Assembly (NCBI RefSeq): GCF_000296815.2 | Contig: NZ_CAIT01000007.1 | Coordinates: 434,001-498,000, forward strand | Origin: Fibrisoma limi BUZ 3 | GTDB lineage: Bacteria > Bacteroidota > Bacteroidia > Cytophagales > Spirosomataceae | DNA: 64,000 nt | Direction of reading: 5' to 3' | In this document: positions 37,626 through 46,800 of the stretch, piece by piece | How the letters are laid out: each line of letters begins with the position of its first letter | How positions within the stretch are numbered: position 1 is the stretch's first letter | Notes under the pieces: generated by a model | Database searches by the model: none | The model's input: only the letters and a program-made list of their open reading frames with translations | What the model was told of the DNA's origin: nothing | Program-made: the position numbers and the translations under genes

Positions 37626-38735
37626 GTGACTGATTCTTTACACCCAATTGCCCTGACCCTCGCTCCCGGCGTAGGCAGTATTCTTGTTCGTCAGCTCGTT
37701 AGTTACTGCGGCTCAGCAGCCGATGTGTTCCATTCGTCGCCGGCCAAACTCCAGAAAATTCCCGGTATCGGCGAGGTAACAGCCCGCGCCGTTCTTAAGC
37801 CCGGCTTACAGACCGAAGCCGAGCAGGTACTCAAACGACTGGAGCAACTGAACGCCCGGGCTCTTTTCTACACGGACCCGGATTATCCGTCGCGCCTTAA
37901 ACCACTCTACGATGCGCCCACCCTGCTGTATTACCGTGGTCATGGCAACCTGAACGCCACCCGAACCATCGGGCTGGTCGGTACACGGCAGGCTACTGAC
38001 TACGGCCGGCGCATTACCGACGAGATCGTTCAGAGCCTGGTACCCTACGGAGTCAGTGTCATCAGCGGTCTGGCCTACGGCATTGATATTGCCGCCCACC
38101 GTGCCAGCCTGATCAACGGCCTGCCCACCATCGGAGTCATGGCCAGCGGACTGGATGTTATATACCCGGCCGTACACCAGAAAACGGCGCAGGAAATGCA
38201 GGAACAGGGGGGCCTGCTGACCGAGAGCGTTCCGGGTACTAAACCCGATGCGCACCTGTTTCCGGCCCGCAACCGCATCATCGCAGGTCTGAGCGACGCT
38301 ATCGTTGTCGTTGAAGCTGCGGCCAAGGGAGGTGCCCTGATTACATCCGAATATGCCAACAATTACCATCGTGAGGTGTTTGCCGTACCGGGCCAACTGA
38401 CGCAAACGTTTTCGCAGGGTTGCAACAAACTGATTCGGGAAAACAAAGCACAGATTTACACCAGCCCGCCCGACCTGATCGAAGCCCTCAACTGGGATCA
38501 GCCTGCGGTTAATGAGCCCCGCAAACAACAGGCCCCTTCCCTACCGCTCGACATTACAGAAGAGGAAAGTCAGGTTGTGGCACTGCTCCGGCAAAGTGCC
38601 GATCTGCACATTGATGAGCTAAGCTGGAAGAGTCAGATACCGATGGGCCGACTGGCCTCGGTGCTGCTCAATCTGGAGTTTCGGGGGTTTGTGCGCTCAC
38701 TGCCCGGGAAGAAGTATCAGGTAGTGTATGCATAG
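37626..38735 (+). CDS. dprA: DNA-processing protein DprA (Smf)
   Basis: 369 residues, GTG start at 37626. DprA loads RecA on incoming single-stranded DNA during natural transformation. An N-terminal helix-hairpin-helix part (LQKIPGIGEVTARAVL) is followed by the Rossmann-like core: VGTRQATDYGRR, ISGLAYGIDIAAHRASL, FPARNRIIAGLSDA and GGALITSEYANNYHREVF. A C-terminal winged helix (about 310-369) ends at the normal DprA terminus. The last 68 bases overlap the convergent eutC frame. Confidence 0.96.
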   Translation: MTDSLHPIALTLAPGVGSILVRQLVSYCGSAADVFHSSPAKLQKIPGIGEVTARAVLKPGLQTEAEQVLKRLEQLNARALFYTDPDYPSRLKPLYDAPTLLYYRGHGNLNATRTIGLVGTRQATDYGRRITDEIVQSLVPYGVSVISGLAYGIDIAAHRASLINGLPTIGVMASGLDVIYPAVHQKTAQEMQEQGGLLTESVPGTKPDAHLFPARNRIIAGLSDAIVVVEAAAKGGALITSEYANNYHREVFAVPGQLTQTFSQGCNKLIRENKAQIYTSPPDLIEALNWDQPAVNEPRKQQAPSLPLDITEEESQVVALLRQSADLHIDELSWKSQIPMGRLASVLLNLEFRGFVRSLPGKKYQVVYA

Positions 38736-39468
38736 GCATTTCGTCTTTAAGGTCCACTCCCGACAGGCGCCGGATGCTCATTTCGGTCAGCAGATACATT
38801 AGTTTCTGAACGGCAAAATCATATGGCAAGCCATCAGGCCGGATGTTCGATACACAGTTCCGCGACTCGTCGGTAAGGCCGGGACGGGGCCGGTAGGTCA
38901 GATACGCCCCGAGGCTATCGGGCGAGGATAACCCCGGCCGTTCACCAATCAGCACGACCACCAGGTCAGCCCCCAGGCCGTGGGCAATCTCATCGCCGAT
39001 GGCAACGCGGCCCTGTTCCACTACGCATAGCGGCACCGTCGCCCAGCCGACTCGTTTGCTTTCGGCCACCAGCCCCGTCAGCACCGGCACGGCGTGGCGG
39101 TTCACGGCCGTAGCCGACAATCCATCGACCAGTACAATGCTCAGCGAAATCTCGGTGTACTGCCCGGCGTTGGCGCCAACCAACTCTGTCGACTGCGCAT
39201 CGAGCCGCCGACCCAGATCCGGCCGTTGCAGGTATTGTCGCCGGTCGGGGGCCTGGCTGTGGAGCAGCAACGTACCTCCCTGAACCTGATTAAGCTGATC
39301 ACGGAGTGTTACGGTATCGAGTTGCGAGTACACGGCATCACGGGCACAGGCATGATCAAGCTGAAAGTCGAGCATGGCCCGGGTAGGCAGGCTGTGTCCG
39401 GTGCGGCCCTGTGCAATACGGGCGGCCGTGTGAGTTCGTAGAAACGCCCAGGGATCGTTATGAATCAT
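38668..39468 (-). CDS. eutC: Ethanolamine ammonia-lyase small subunit, orphan
   Basis: 266 residues from the ATG at 39468. Light chain of the B12-dependent enzyme that splits ethanolamine into acetaldehyde and ammonia. Motifs: GRTGHSLPTRAMLDFQLDHA, LSIVLVDGLSATAV, ERPGLSSPDSLGAYLTYRPR and ESRNCVSNIRPDGLP. The heavy chain gene eutB, normally directly upstream, is absent: the next gene upstream is a 53-residue membrane protein on the other strand. The usual C-terminus (RRLSGVDLKDE) is followed by about 22 residues that exist only in the overlap with dprA, suggesting loss of the original stop codon. Confidence 0.9.
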   Translation of the reverse strand: MIHNDPWAFLRTHTAARIAQGRTGHSLPTRAMLDFQLDHACARDAVYSQLDTVTLRDQLNQVQGGTLLLHSQAPDRRQYLQRPDLGRRLDAQSTELVGANAGQYTEISLSIVLVDGLSATAVNRHAVPVLTGLVAESKRVGWATVPLCVVEQGRVAIGDEIAHGLGADLVVVLIGERPGLSSPDSLGAYLTYRPRPGLTDESRNCVSNIRPDGLPYDFAVQKLMYLLTEMSIRRLSGVDLKDEMPMHTLPDTSSRAVSAQTPETPD

Positions 39469-39609
39469 GCCGCATTTTAAATACACACACTCACCTTTTT
39501 GGTAGACAATTATAAAAATTCAATAAGATAATAAACCTTTTTAGAACATCCTGCCAACAAGATAGTTAGAGATGTCGAAACTGTACACTCAACGTTTCAC
39601 AAAACAACA

Positions 39610-39771
39610 ATGGGCAATTTACTATACACCATTGCAGTCATCCTGATTATCATTTGGCTGCTGGGTTTCCTGGGCTTCAATAGCTTTGGACTGGGAGGCC
39701 TCATTCACATTTTGTTGGTTATCGCGATCATCGCTATCGTACTTCGTCTGATTCAGGGCCGAAGTATCTGA
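39610..39771 (+). CDS. lmo0937-family small membrane protein
   Basis: 53 residues: MGNLLYTIAVILIIIWLLGF, a Gly-rich turn (FNSFGLGGLIH) and a second hydrophobic segment ending VLRLIQGRSI. This two-helix pattern is that of the lmo0937 (DUF5670) family, tiny membrane proteins of unknown role, often stress-related. An intrinsic terminator follows within 20 bases. It is shorter than usual ORF cut-offs and easily missed. Confidence 0.85.
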   Translation: MGNLLYTIAVILIIIWLLGFLGFNSFGLGGLIHILLVIAIIAIVLRLIQGRSI

Positions 39772-39789
39772 CGAATGGCAAACTCAACG

Positions 39790-39821
39790 AAAAAGCCGGC
39801 TCTATAAGGACCGGCTTTTTT
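39790..39821. terminator. Bidirectional intrinsic terminator
   Basis: AAAAAGCCGG (39790-39799) pairs with CCGGCTTTTT (39811-39820); T-tracts on both strands serve the 53-residue membrane protein (+) and folA (-). Confidence 0.88.
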
Positions 39822-39834
39822 CATGGTAATTCGT

Positions 39835-40332
39835 TCATTTCCGTTCATACTCCACAAAATCAAAGGCAACTTCGTGCCGGTCGTCGGCGGGATGATGCCG
39901 TCGGCTTACTTCCTGCCAGTCGGCCCGGTCAAATTCCGGGAAGTACGCGTCACCATCGTATGCTTTCTCGATTTCGGTAATGTAGAGGGTTGTGGCCATC
40001 GGCAGCGCCAGCCGGTAAATCTCCGCCCCACCGATGATAAAAATCTCCTGATTGTTAATTGATTTTGCAGTCGCAACGGCATCCTCCAGCGTATGCACGA
40101 CCGTAACACCATCAGCCGTGAAGTTCCGGTCGCGGGTCAGCACAATGTTCGTTCGATTGCGCAGGGGCTTACCCAGGGCTTCGAGCGACTTTCGTCCCAT
40201 GATGACCGGATGGTGGCTGGTTTTCCGCTTAAAATACGCAAAGTCGTCGGGCAGATGCCAGGGCAGATCGTTGTCACTCCCAATGGCCCCATTCTGCGCA
40301 ACGGCCGCAATCATGCTAAGTTTCATGTACAT
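39835..40332 (-). CDS. folA: Dihydrofolate reductase
   Basis: 165 residues. Reduces dihydrofolate with NADPH. Motifs: IAAVAQNGAIGSDNDLPWHLPDD with the active-site acid after PWHLP, VIMGRKSLEAL, and IFIIGGAEIYRLALP (cofactor glycines). The start codon ATG overlaps the stop of the upstream YdjC-family gene as TAATG, implying coupling; a second ATG two codons in is possible. Confidence 0.97.
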   Translation of the reverse strand: MYMKLSMIAAVAQNGAIGSDNDLPWHLPDDFAYFKRKTSHHPVIMGRKSLEALGKPLRNRTNIVLTRDRNFTADGVTVVHTLEDAVATAKSINNQEIFIIGGAEIYRLALPMATTLYITEIEKAYDGDAYFPEFDRADWQEVSRRHHPADDRHEVAFDFVEYERK

Positions 40333-41336
40333 TAACGGTTTGCCTGAATTTTTGCCCGGCGATCACTCAACTCACGCCAGGTCGTAACAAGGATACCTTC
40401 TCTCTCTACAAATGCTTTCAGCGCCGGGTCCATCATGGCCAGCATATCACCCCGGCGGGTTGGCCCCGAATCCGAAATGGATTGGAATGAAGGGCCTGCA
40501 TCCGTGGCGTGCAGAATAATGTATGTAATACCCGGTCGGCAGCGCTTCAGCAAAGCAATGTATTGTTCTGTTTTGTGTTTGCGCAGGTTCTCGTCCGTTA
40601 CAGGCACCCCCGCAGGCAGATTCCAGCCGTAGCTCGTACCGTCCAGATCGTCTACTACCGGCAGACCGGCGTTCCATAACTGCTGACCCAATTGCCGGAT
40701 CAGTTGACGTTGTGCATCCGGCAGCTTGGCCGACTCGCCAATCAACGTAGCATGACCGCCCGGAAAAAGCACCGGGATACGTTCCTCTATGCCAACCTTG
40801 ACGTACTGCTGCACAAATTTGGGCTGAAACAACGTACCCATATGCGAGTCGATATGCGTTGGCTGAATACCAAACTGCCGGAATCGGGCAATCTGCGCCC
40901 GGATCTCCGCTTCGACTTCGCTGGCCGATGCGTGTTCAACCACCTGAGCCACCGAATGCCAGAACGCCCCCTGCTCATCATACAAGCCGGGCGCTTTGTC
41001 GCGACCTACCAGCGGAGACCAGCGATAGCCGTTCCACTCTGAGGTTAGCACCAGATGCACACCCGCATCGATGCTGGGATGGTCTTTCAGATACGTCATA
41101 TACTGCGGAACCCAGCCGCAGGGCATCATCACGCTGGTCGAGCTGGCAATGCCGCGCTCCATGGCATTGCGCGTACCCTGGTTCGACTCAAAGCTCATGC
41201 CGGCGTCATCGACGTGGAAAATGACTACTTTTTTACCCTTCGGAAAACCAAGCTTCTCGGCGTAGGTTTCTTCGGTCTGGGCATGGACGTAGAAAAAAGA
41301 GACTAGCAGCAGGGTTAGGAGGAATACTTGTTTCAT
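40332..41336 (-). CDS. Exported ChbG/HpnK (YdjC) family polysaccharide deacetylase
   Basis: 334 residues from the ATG at 41336, giving a signal peptide ending VHAQ. YdjC-fold carbohydrate deacetylase: metal-binding VDDAG near the N-terminus and PTHIDSHMGT in the middle, with a C-terminal TYIILHATD. The family removes acetyl groups from N-acetyl sugars such as chitobiose or hopanoid-linked glucosamine. Export suggests a periplasmic oligosaccharide substrate. It is coupled to folA by a one-base overlap, which looks like chance operon arrangement rather than shared function. Confidence 0.88.
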   Translation of the reverse strand: MKQVFLLTLLLVSFFYVHAQTEETYAEKLGFPKGKKVVIFHVDDAGMSFESNQGTRNAMERGIASSTSVMMPCGWVPQYMTYLKDHPSIDAGVHLVLTSEWNGYRWSPLVGRDKAPGLYDEQGAFWHSVAQVVEHASASEVEAEIRAQIARFRQFGIQPTHIDSHMGTLFQPKFVQQYVKVGIEERIPVLFPGGHATLIGESAKLPDAQRQLIRQLGQQLWNAGLPVVDDLDGTSYGWNLPAGVPVTDENLRKHKTEQYIALLKRCRPGITYIILHATDAGPSFQSISDSGPTRRGDMLAMMDPALKAFVEREGILVTTWRELSDRRAKIQANR

Positions 41337-41435
41337 GGGTTTGTCTTGGCCAAGCACGTGCCTGGCCCGTTTAGCAATAAGGAACTGACCAGACTAAGCA
41401 ATAACAGAGCGCCGTAGCCGCCTGGCCAGTGCATA

Positions 41436-42371
41436 TTAAAGCCGGTTGCCCCGCAAAAACTCCTCGGCGGTCATGCGTCGTTTGCCTTCGGCTTGCAACT
41501 GATCAAGGGAAAGCCAGCCATCGGCTACCCGAACTAATATGATCTTCCTGTTATCGGTATAGAGTTTACCCGGCTCAGCCGAACTATTGGCATCACCGGT
41601 TGGCTCGGTAGCCTTTGACACACCGTAAATTTTGAAAAATTTCTGGTTCAATATCGTCCAGGCCGACGGATACGGCGTCAGTCCCCGCACAAAGTTGCGA
41701 ACAACCTCGGCTGGCTGATTCCAGTCAATTTCGGTGTTTTCGCGGGTGAGCTTGGGTGCCGGTTTGAGGTCCGTCGCGGTTGGCTGCGGAATCCGCGGAT
41801 ACGCTCCGGTTTCAATGGCGTTTACCGTTCTAAGAACCAGGTCGGCCCCCCGCTCCATAAGGCGGTCGTGGAGGGTGCCAGCCGTATCGTCGGGCTGAAT
41901 GGGTTCGTGATCCTGAAAGATCATCTGCCCGGTATCAATCTCCTTCTCGATGAAGAAGGTTGTCGCGCCCGTTTCGGTTTCGCCGTTGATGATCGCCCAG
42001 TTAATCGGCGCAGCGCCACGATACTGAGGTAACAAGGATGCATGGAGGTTGAAGGTACCCACCGTTGGCATCGCCCATATCACCTCGGGCAGCATCCGGA
42101 ATGCCACCACTACCTGCAAATCGGCCGCGTAGCCGCGTAGTTCCTCCAGGAATGCCGGATCGCGCAGCTTTTCGGGTTGCAGCACGGGAATACCGGCCGT
42201 TTCGGCGGCTTTTTTGACCGGCGACGACACCACCTGCAACCCCCGGCCTGACGGTCGATCAGGTGCCGTAATGACGGCCACTACGTTCTTACCCGCGTCG
42301 ATGAGTCGCTGCAAACTGGCGACCGCGAACTCGGGCGTACCCATAAATATAATCCGAAGCGATTGAGTCAT
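41436..42371 (-). CDS. fmt: Methionyl-tRNA formyltransferase
   Basis: 311 residues, usual length. Formylates initiator Met-tRNA with 10-formyl-THF. Motifs: IIFMGTPEFAVASL, the folate loop FNLHASLLPQYRGAAPINWA (Asn-His of the triad) and GETETGATTFFIEKEIDTG with the catalytic Asp. The C-terminal OB-like domain starts near residue 205. Lies 100 bases upstream of the YdjC-family gene on the same strand and may lead that operon. Confidence 0.97.
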   Translation of the reverse strand: MTQSLRIIFMGTPEFAVASLQRLIDAGKNVVAVITAPDRPSGRGLQVVSSPVKKAAETAGIPVLQPEKLRDPAFLEELRGYAADLQVVVAFRMLPEVIWAMPTVGTFNLHASLLPQYRGAAPINWAIINGETETGATTFFIEKEIDTGQMIFQDHEPIQPDDTAGTLHDRLMERGADLVLRTVNAIETGAYPRIPQPTATDLKPAPKLTRENTEIDWNQPAEVVRNFVRGLTPYPSAWTILNQKFFKIYGVSKATEPTGDANSSAEPGKLYTDNRKIILVRVADGWLSLDQLQAEGKRRMTAEEFLRGNRL

Positions 42372-42522
42372 TTTTTATCAGGACGCTGGACATACGACGG
42401 TAGGCACTAGACAGTTACGCAAAGTGAATTAGTTTAACGCCCAGCCGGTCCGCCGGCACGGTTCCAACGTACAATGTCCAGTTAACCGTTTCCTATGTTT
42501 TTGCACTGTTAGCCCGTGGTGT

Positions 42523-42554
42523 ATTGTCAACGCACGGAAGTATTATTATTTTTG
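42523..42554 (+). promoter_or_regulatory. Predicted promoter upstream of greA
   Basis: TTG at 42524-42526, 20 bases, then TATTTTTG at 42547-42554: a full -7 TAnnTTTG box at the usual Bacteroidetes spacing from a -33 TTG. Transcription would start near 42561. Confidence 0.6.
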
Positions 42555-42560
42555 TCCCAG

Positions 42561-42717
42561 ACTTACGAACGGCCGGGCGCTCAAAACGTCCGGCTATCGT
42601 TTATGCGAAGATCGAACGATCCATATTACCGACTGGTCCGACGACGATTCTGACGTAGCTGCAAAGAAAACCCTTTTTGGTTGCAGAACGGACAGTGTGC
42701 CGTTCTTTTGTTTTTTA
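42561..42717 (+). ncRNA. Candidate small RNA or attenuated greA leader
   Basis: From the predicted start near 42561 the transcript would fold into at least two hairpins (GCCGGGCG with CGTCCGGC around 42572-42594, and AACC with GGTT around 42669-42682) and end at an intrinsic terminator: AGAACGG (42685-42691), 8-base loop, CCGTTCT (42700-42706), then TTTGTTTTTT. There is no ORF. It is either a free RNA of about 155 nt or a leader whose terminator controls greA, 77 bases further on. Ends are estimates. Confidence 0.4.
42685..42717 (+). terminator. Intrinsic terminator or attenuator before greA
   Basis: 7-bp stem with 8-base loop followed by a T-rich tract, located between the predicted promoter and greA. 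Confidence 0.7.
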
Positions 42718-42793
42718 CGGGCTTACGCGAAGCAACAGACGACCGGACGGTTCCTAAACCAGTGTGAAAAAATTGTAACGAGTAAGTAAACTC

Positions 42794-43267
42794 ATGGGAA
42801 AGATTTCGTATTACACCGAAGAAGGACTCAATCGGCTCAAGACTGAGCTGAATGATCTGAAAACTAAAGGCCGGGCCGACATTGCCCGCCAGATTGCTGA
42901 AGCCCGCGACAAAGGTGATCTTAGCGAAAACGCTGAGTACGACGCTGCCAAAGACGCACAGGGGCTGCTGGAACTTAAAATTTCGAAACTGGAAGATATC
43001 GTCGCCAACGCCCGTATACTGGATGAGTCGACCATTGACGCGTCACAGGTGTCTGTCTTGTCGACCGTAAAGATCAAGAATACGAAAAACGGTGCCGTAA
43101 TGACATACACGCTGGTATCGGAAGAAGAAGCCGATCTGAAAACCGGCAAGATATCGGTAGGCTCGCCAATCGGCAAAGGCCTGCTGGGCAAGAAAGTAGG
43201 CGACAAGGCCGAAATCAAAGTGCCGGCGGGCGTTATGGAATTCGTTGTGATTGAAATCGGCCGATAA
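42794..43267 (+). CDS. greA: Transcription elongation factor GreA
   Basis: 157 residues, usual length. Rescues backtracked RNA polymerase by stimulating transcript cleavage. N-terminal coiled coil with the acidic tip DKGDLSENAEYDAAKDAQ, then the C-terminal FKBP-like domain with SVGSPIGKGLLGKKVGD. Reads toward the HIT gene 78 bases on; an intergenic palindrome lies between them. Confidence 0.97.
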   Translation: MGKISYYTEEGLNRLKTELNDLKTKGRADIARQIAEARDKGDLSENAEYDAAKDAQGLLELKISKLEDIVANARILDESTIDASQVSVLSTVKIKNTKNGAVMTYTLVSEEEADLKTGKISVGSPIGKGLLGKKVGDKAEIKVPAGVMEFVVIEIGR

Positions 43268-43276
43268 TTAAACTGG

Positions 43277-43337
43277 TTTGAAGTTTGTAGTAGTGAGCAT
43301 CCCCCTTAACTTCAAACTCCGAACTACAAACTTCAAA
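43277..43337. repeat. Dispersed intergenic palindrome, copy 2
   Basis: Perfect 15-bp inverted repeat TTTGAAGTTTGTAGT (43277-43291) and ACTACAAACTTCAAA (43323-43337), 31-base spacer; the right arm ends 8 bases before the HIT start codon. Same AACTACAAAC core as the copies near 28.6 and 54.5 kb. Confidence 0.65.
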
Positions 43338-43344
43338 TTACAAA

Positions 43345-43734
43345 ATGGCTTCCATCTTCTCCCGTATCGTTGCTGGTGAGATTCCGGCCCACAAGATTGC
43401 CGAGACCGACGATTATCTCGCTTTCCTGGACGTGATGCCCACCACCACCGGTCATACGCTAGTTATTCCCAAGCAGGAAATTGATTATCTTTTTGCACTG
43501 GACGACGACCTGTATACCGGCCTGATGGCCTTTGCCAAGAAGATCGCCCCGGCCATCGAAAAAGCTATTCCCTGCAAGCGAATCGGTGTAGCCGTAATTG
43601 GACTTGAAGTTCCCCATGCCCATGTGCACCTGATTCCGCTCAACAGCATGGCCGATATGAACTTCAACAATAAGATGAAACCAACACAGGAGGAACTGGC
43701 CCAAACGGCCGAAAAAATCAGATCATTTCTCTAA
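43345..43734 (+). CDS. HIT-family nucleotide hydrolase
   Basis: 129 residues. Histidine-triad protein of the HINT/Fhit branch; hydrolyses nucleoside phosphoramidates or dinucleotides. The triad HAHVHLIPL near residue 92, the N-terminal SIFSRIVAGEIPAHKI and FLDVMPTTTGHTLVIPK are typical. Probably cotranscribed with greA; a strong terminator follows. Confidence 0.95.
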   Translation: MASIFSRIVAGEIPAHKIAETDDYLAFLDVMPTTTGHTLVIPKQEIDYLFALDDDLYTGLMAFAKKIAPAIEKAIPCKRIGVAVIGLEVPHAHVHLIPLNSMADMNFNNKMKPTQEELAQTAEKIRSFL

Positions 43735-43753
43735 GTCAAGTCGATAAGCATTT

Positions 43754-43795
43754 ACGCAAAAGGACGCTCCAGGGCGTCCTTTTGCGTTTTTCGGC
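43754..43795 (+). terminator. Intrinsic terminator after the HIT gene
   Basis: Perfect 14-bp stem (43754-43767 with 43774-43787, 6-base loop) followed by TTTTTCGG. Confidence 0.88.
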
Positions 43796-43897
43796 GCTTT
43801 CCCTGTCGTTTTCTACCGAACGATAAATGCGCGGTTACGTCGTTGAAGTTCTCCTTACATTCGCTGCTGATTAGTTAACCTATCCACACTCGTTACT

Positions 43898-46800
43898 ATG
43901 TCCCTTTTCTACCGATTGGCGGTACTGAGCCTGCTTTGTTTCGGTTGGCTCAACACCTCTGCCCAGACCCTCCTCCCCTGCGGAGTAAACGACCGCGTCC
44001 TGCCCGACAGCACCGTGCGGCTGATGGGTCGGCTCCCTCAGTTAATGGCTCAGCAACGTGCCCGCAAAACGGCCGGCGAACGAAACATCTGCCGGGTAGC
44101 CGTCGAAATCGACTCCGATACGTACCTTGAGTTTGACAAGGATACCAACCGGATCAAGAGTTTCTTTCTGGATAAGATCGAACAGACGTCACGGATTTAC
44201 GAACGTGAGATCAATACGCAACTGGTCGTCGTTTTCTTTCACATCTGGAAAGACACTGAACCCGATCCATACAAGGGAAAGGGGAATTTATACGACCTGT
44301 TCCCTATTATGGATCGCGTCTGGACTACTCAATTTCGGCAGGTTCCGTACGACAAACGTATTTATTTCATCACAAAATCATCGTCGGGAGCGGGCGGGCT
44401 GGGCTCATTAGGCGGTGCCCAGATCATTTCGGCGAATCAGGCCGATCTGAACACCATTGCTCATGAATTTGGGCATACGTTCGGCTCTCCGCATACCCAC
44501 AACTGCTCGTGGCCGGGTGGTCCTATCGACTTTTGCTCAACTGTCGAAGCTTCCTACAACGGCGATTGCTATACGGGCTCCCTGCAAAGCATTCCAGGTA
44601 CGATCATGAGTTATTGCGGCTCGCTGCTGACATTCCATCCGCTGTGTCAGACGTTGATGACCGATCATGCCGTTAAGAATTTCCCGAAGATTACGTCCGC
44701 CCCTACTGTCCCGGTCCTGCGTACTCAGGAAACACTGTACGGTACGCCCTTCCTGACCTGGGCCAGCGCCCTGGCGGCCAACCGCTACGATATTGACGTT
44801 GCCACCGACGCCAATTTTGCCCAGAAGGTCGTCAGCGATACCGCCAGTGTTAACGGCTATCTGCTCAGCAAACTAGCTGTTGGAACTACTTATTACGTTA
44901 GAGTCCGGGCCAGTAATTCGTTTGGTACGTCGGCCTGGTCAGGAACCGGTCAGCTACAACTAGCGTCGACCAACGGAATTCCCGCTCCTATCCTGCTGTC
45001 TCCTACTCCTGACCAGCGGTTATCGCCCAACCAGGGTAACCGACAGTTTTCCGTGCAGCCGGTCGATGGAGCAACGGCCTACGAAATTCAGATTACAGAT
45101 GGCAATGACGAACTATTCAAATATCCAACCAGCGATTCGAAACAGCAGTCAACCTTTTCGGTCAGCAATTACCGATTAGGTGTTGTGCGGTGGCGGGTTC
45201 GGGCTGTTGTTAATGGCCGCCCGGGCCCATGGTCGGCTGCTAGCCGCTACCTGGTGAATCCTGAGCCGTATTACCTCACACTTCCTTTTTATAATAATAC
45301 CGGTGACTTAGCTCCGCTGACAATTCCATACTACTATTATGCCTCAACCGGTCGTGATAGCCGGGTTGTGGTTACGCTTGCTACGGACTCCTTATTTACC
45401 AAACCCGTGTACACCAAGTCGTTTACCGGCAGCTATACTTACACGGGTCTGATTGAAAAGCTTTCGCCTAACACGGCGTATTACCTGAGACTGGAAGAAT
45501 ACAACACAGGATTAGCGACACAACCATTGGGTTTATTAACCCGAATTGTACAACCGTTCCGGACAGGTTCAACGACGGTTTCGGACCGGTGGGCGTTTGT
45601 AGGAAGTTCAACCATTCCGGCCTGGCCACAGGGTGGAGCCTACGGGCCGATCAGTTCGGTTGGCAACTCCATCTGGTTCAGCAGTACGAATGGCCTGACC
45701 CGCATTACACAGGACAGCCTGAAGTTAACTATGTATGACCGCAACGGCACCAGCGGTAAGGTCGGCAACAGTTCCCTCGCGCATAGTGTTGACGGCTCGG
45801 GCAATGTCTGGGTAACCAACCGGGTGTCAATCAACATCTTCAAAGACGGTTTTCCGTTGGCCTTCAATCAGTTGGGTAAGCTATCGGAACAGGACGGCAC
45901 CCTCACGGAACGAACCACCTTTTCGCCGGGCCAATACGGCATCAACCGCTTAAGTGCGAACCCCCGGCTGTTCATAAGCTATAACGGGCTACAGGAACTG
46001 AAAGGCGATAGCCTGGCCTATCTGTACGCAATCCCCTCAAATCGGAGCATAAGCAGGACATTAGTCCAGCCCGGAGCCGTCTGGTTTATCAGTAACAACC
46101 CAACTCAAAGTGTAGACGAGCTGATCCGGTTTGACCTCGTCACACGGACCACCCAGACGTTCAGCAATATCAACACCCCTCAACTGGGGAAATACCTGCT
46201 CGGTATGGCTGTCGATGGCCTGGGCAATATTTGGGTGTCGCAGTCGCACTCGACTTTTCCCTTCCCGGCGCTGGCTCGATTCAATGGACAGGCCTGGACA
46301 ACGTTTACCAGCCCGGCCATCCCTATTTCGTACGCCCTGAATCTAACCAACGACCCGCAGGGCAATCTGTATGTGGTCAACAACTCATTGCCCCGCACCC
46401 TATACCGCTATAACGGCACTACGTGGCAGAAACTGGCCGACATGCCCTATTACATTAACCTGGGCGATATGACCGCCGATATCCATGGTAACGTGTGGTT
46501 TGGCGGGCCATTCCAGTTGCTCCGGTACACAGCCTGCGCCAACGCGCCGAAGCCTACGCTGACTGCGGCCAAACAGACTATTGATTACGGAGAAAGCGTA
46601 ACCCTACAGGCCGCTGGCTGTACGGATGTTGTCTGGTCGTGGACCAGCGAAACCGAAACCGTCACGAATCGGCTGGTACGTGGCTCGAACCGGCTGGTCA
46701 TTAAACCCGAAGCCAATACGACCTACCGAAGCAGTTGTTACACGGGTAGCTGCGCCGGTACGGACACAACGCTCACTATCACGGTTAACCCGCGGCTTTT

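Larger units (their letters stand above)
42372..42793. other. 420-base region between fmt and greA
   Basis: Contains the divergent promoters and, at 42523-42717, a promoter-to-terminator unit described separately. The stretch 42372-42520 shows no ORF or strong structure. Confidence 0.5.
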
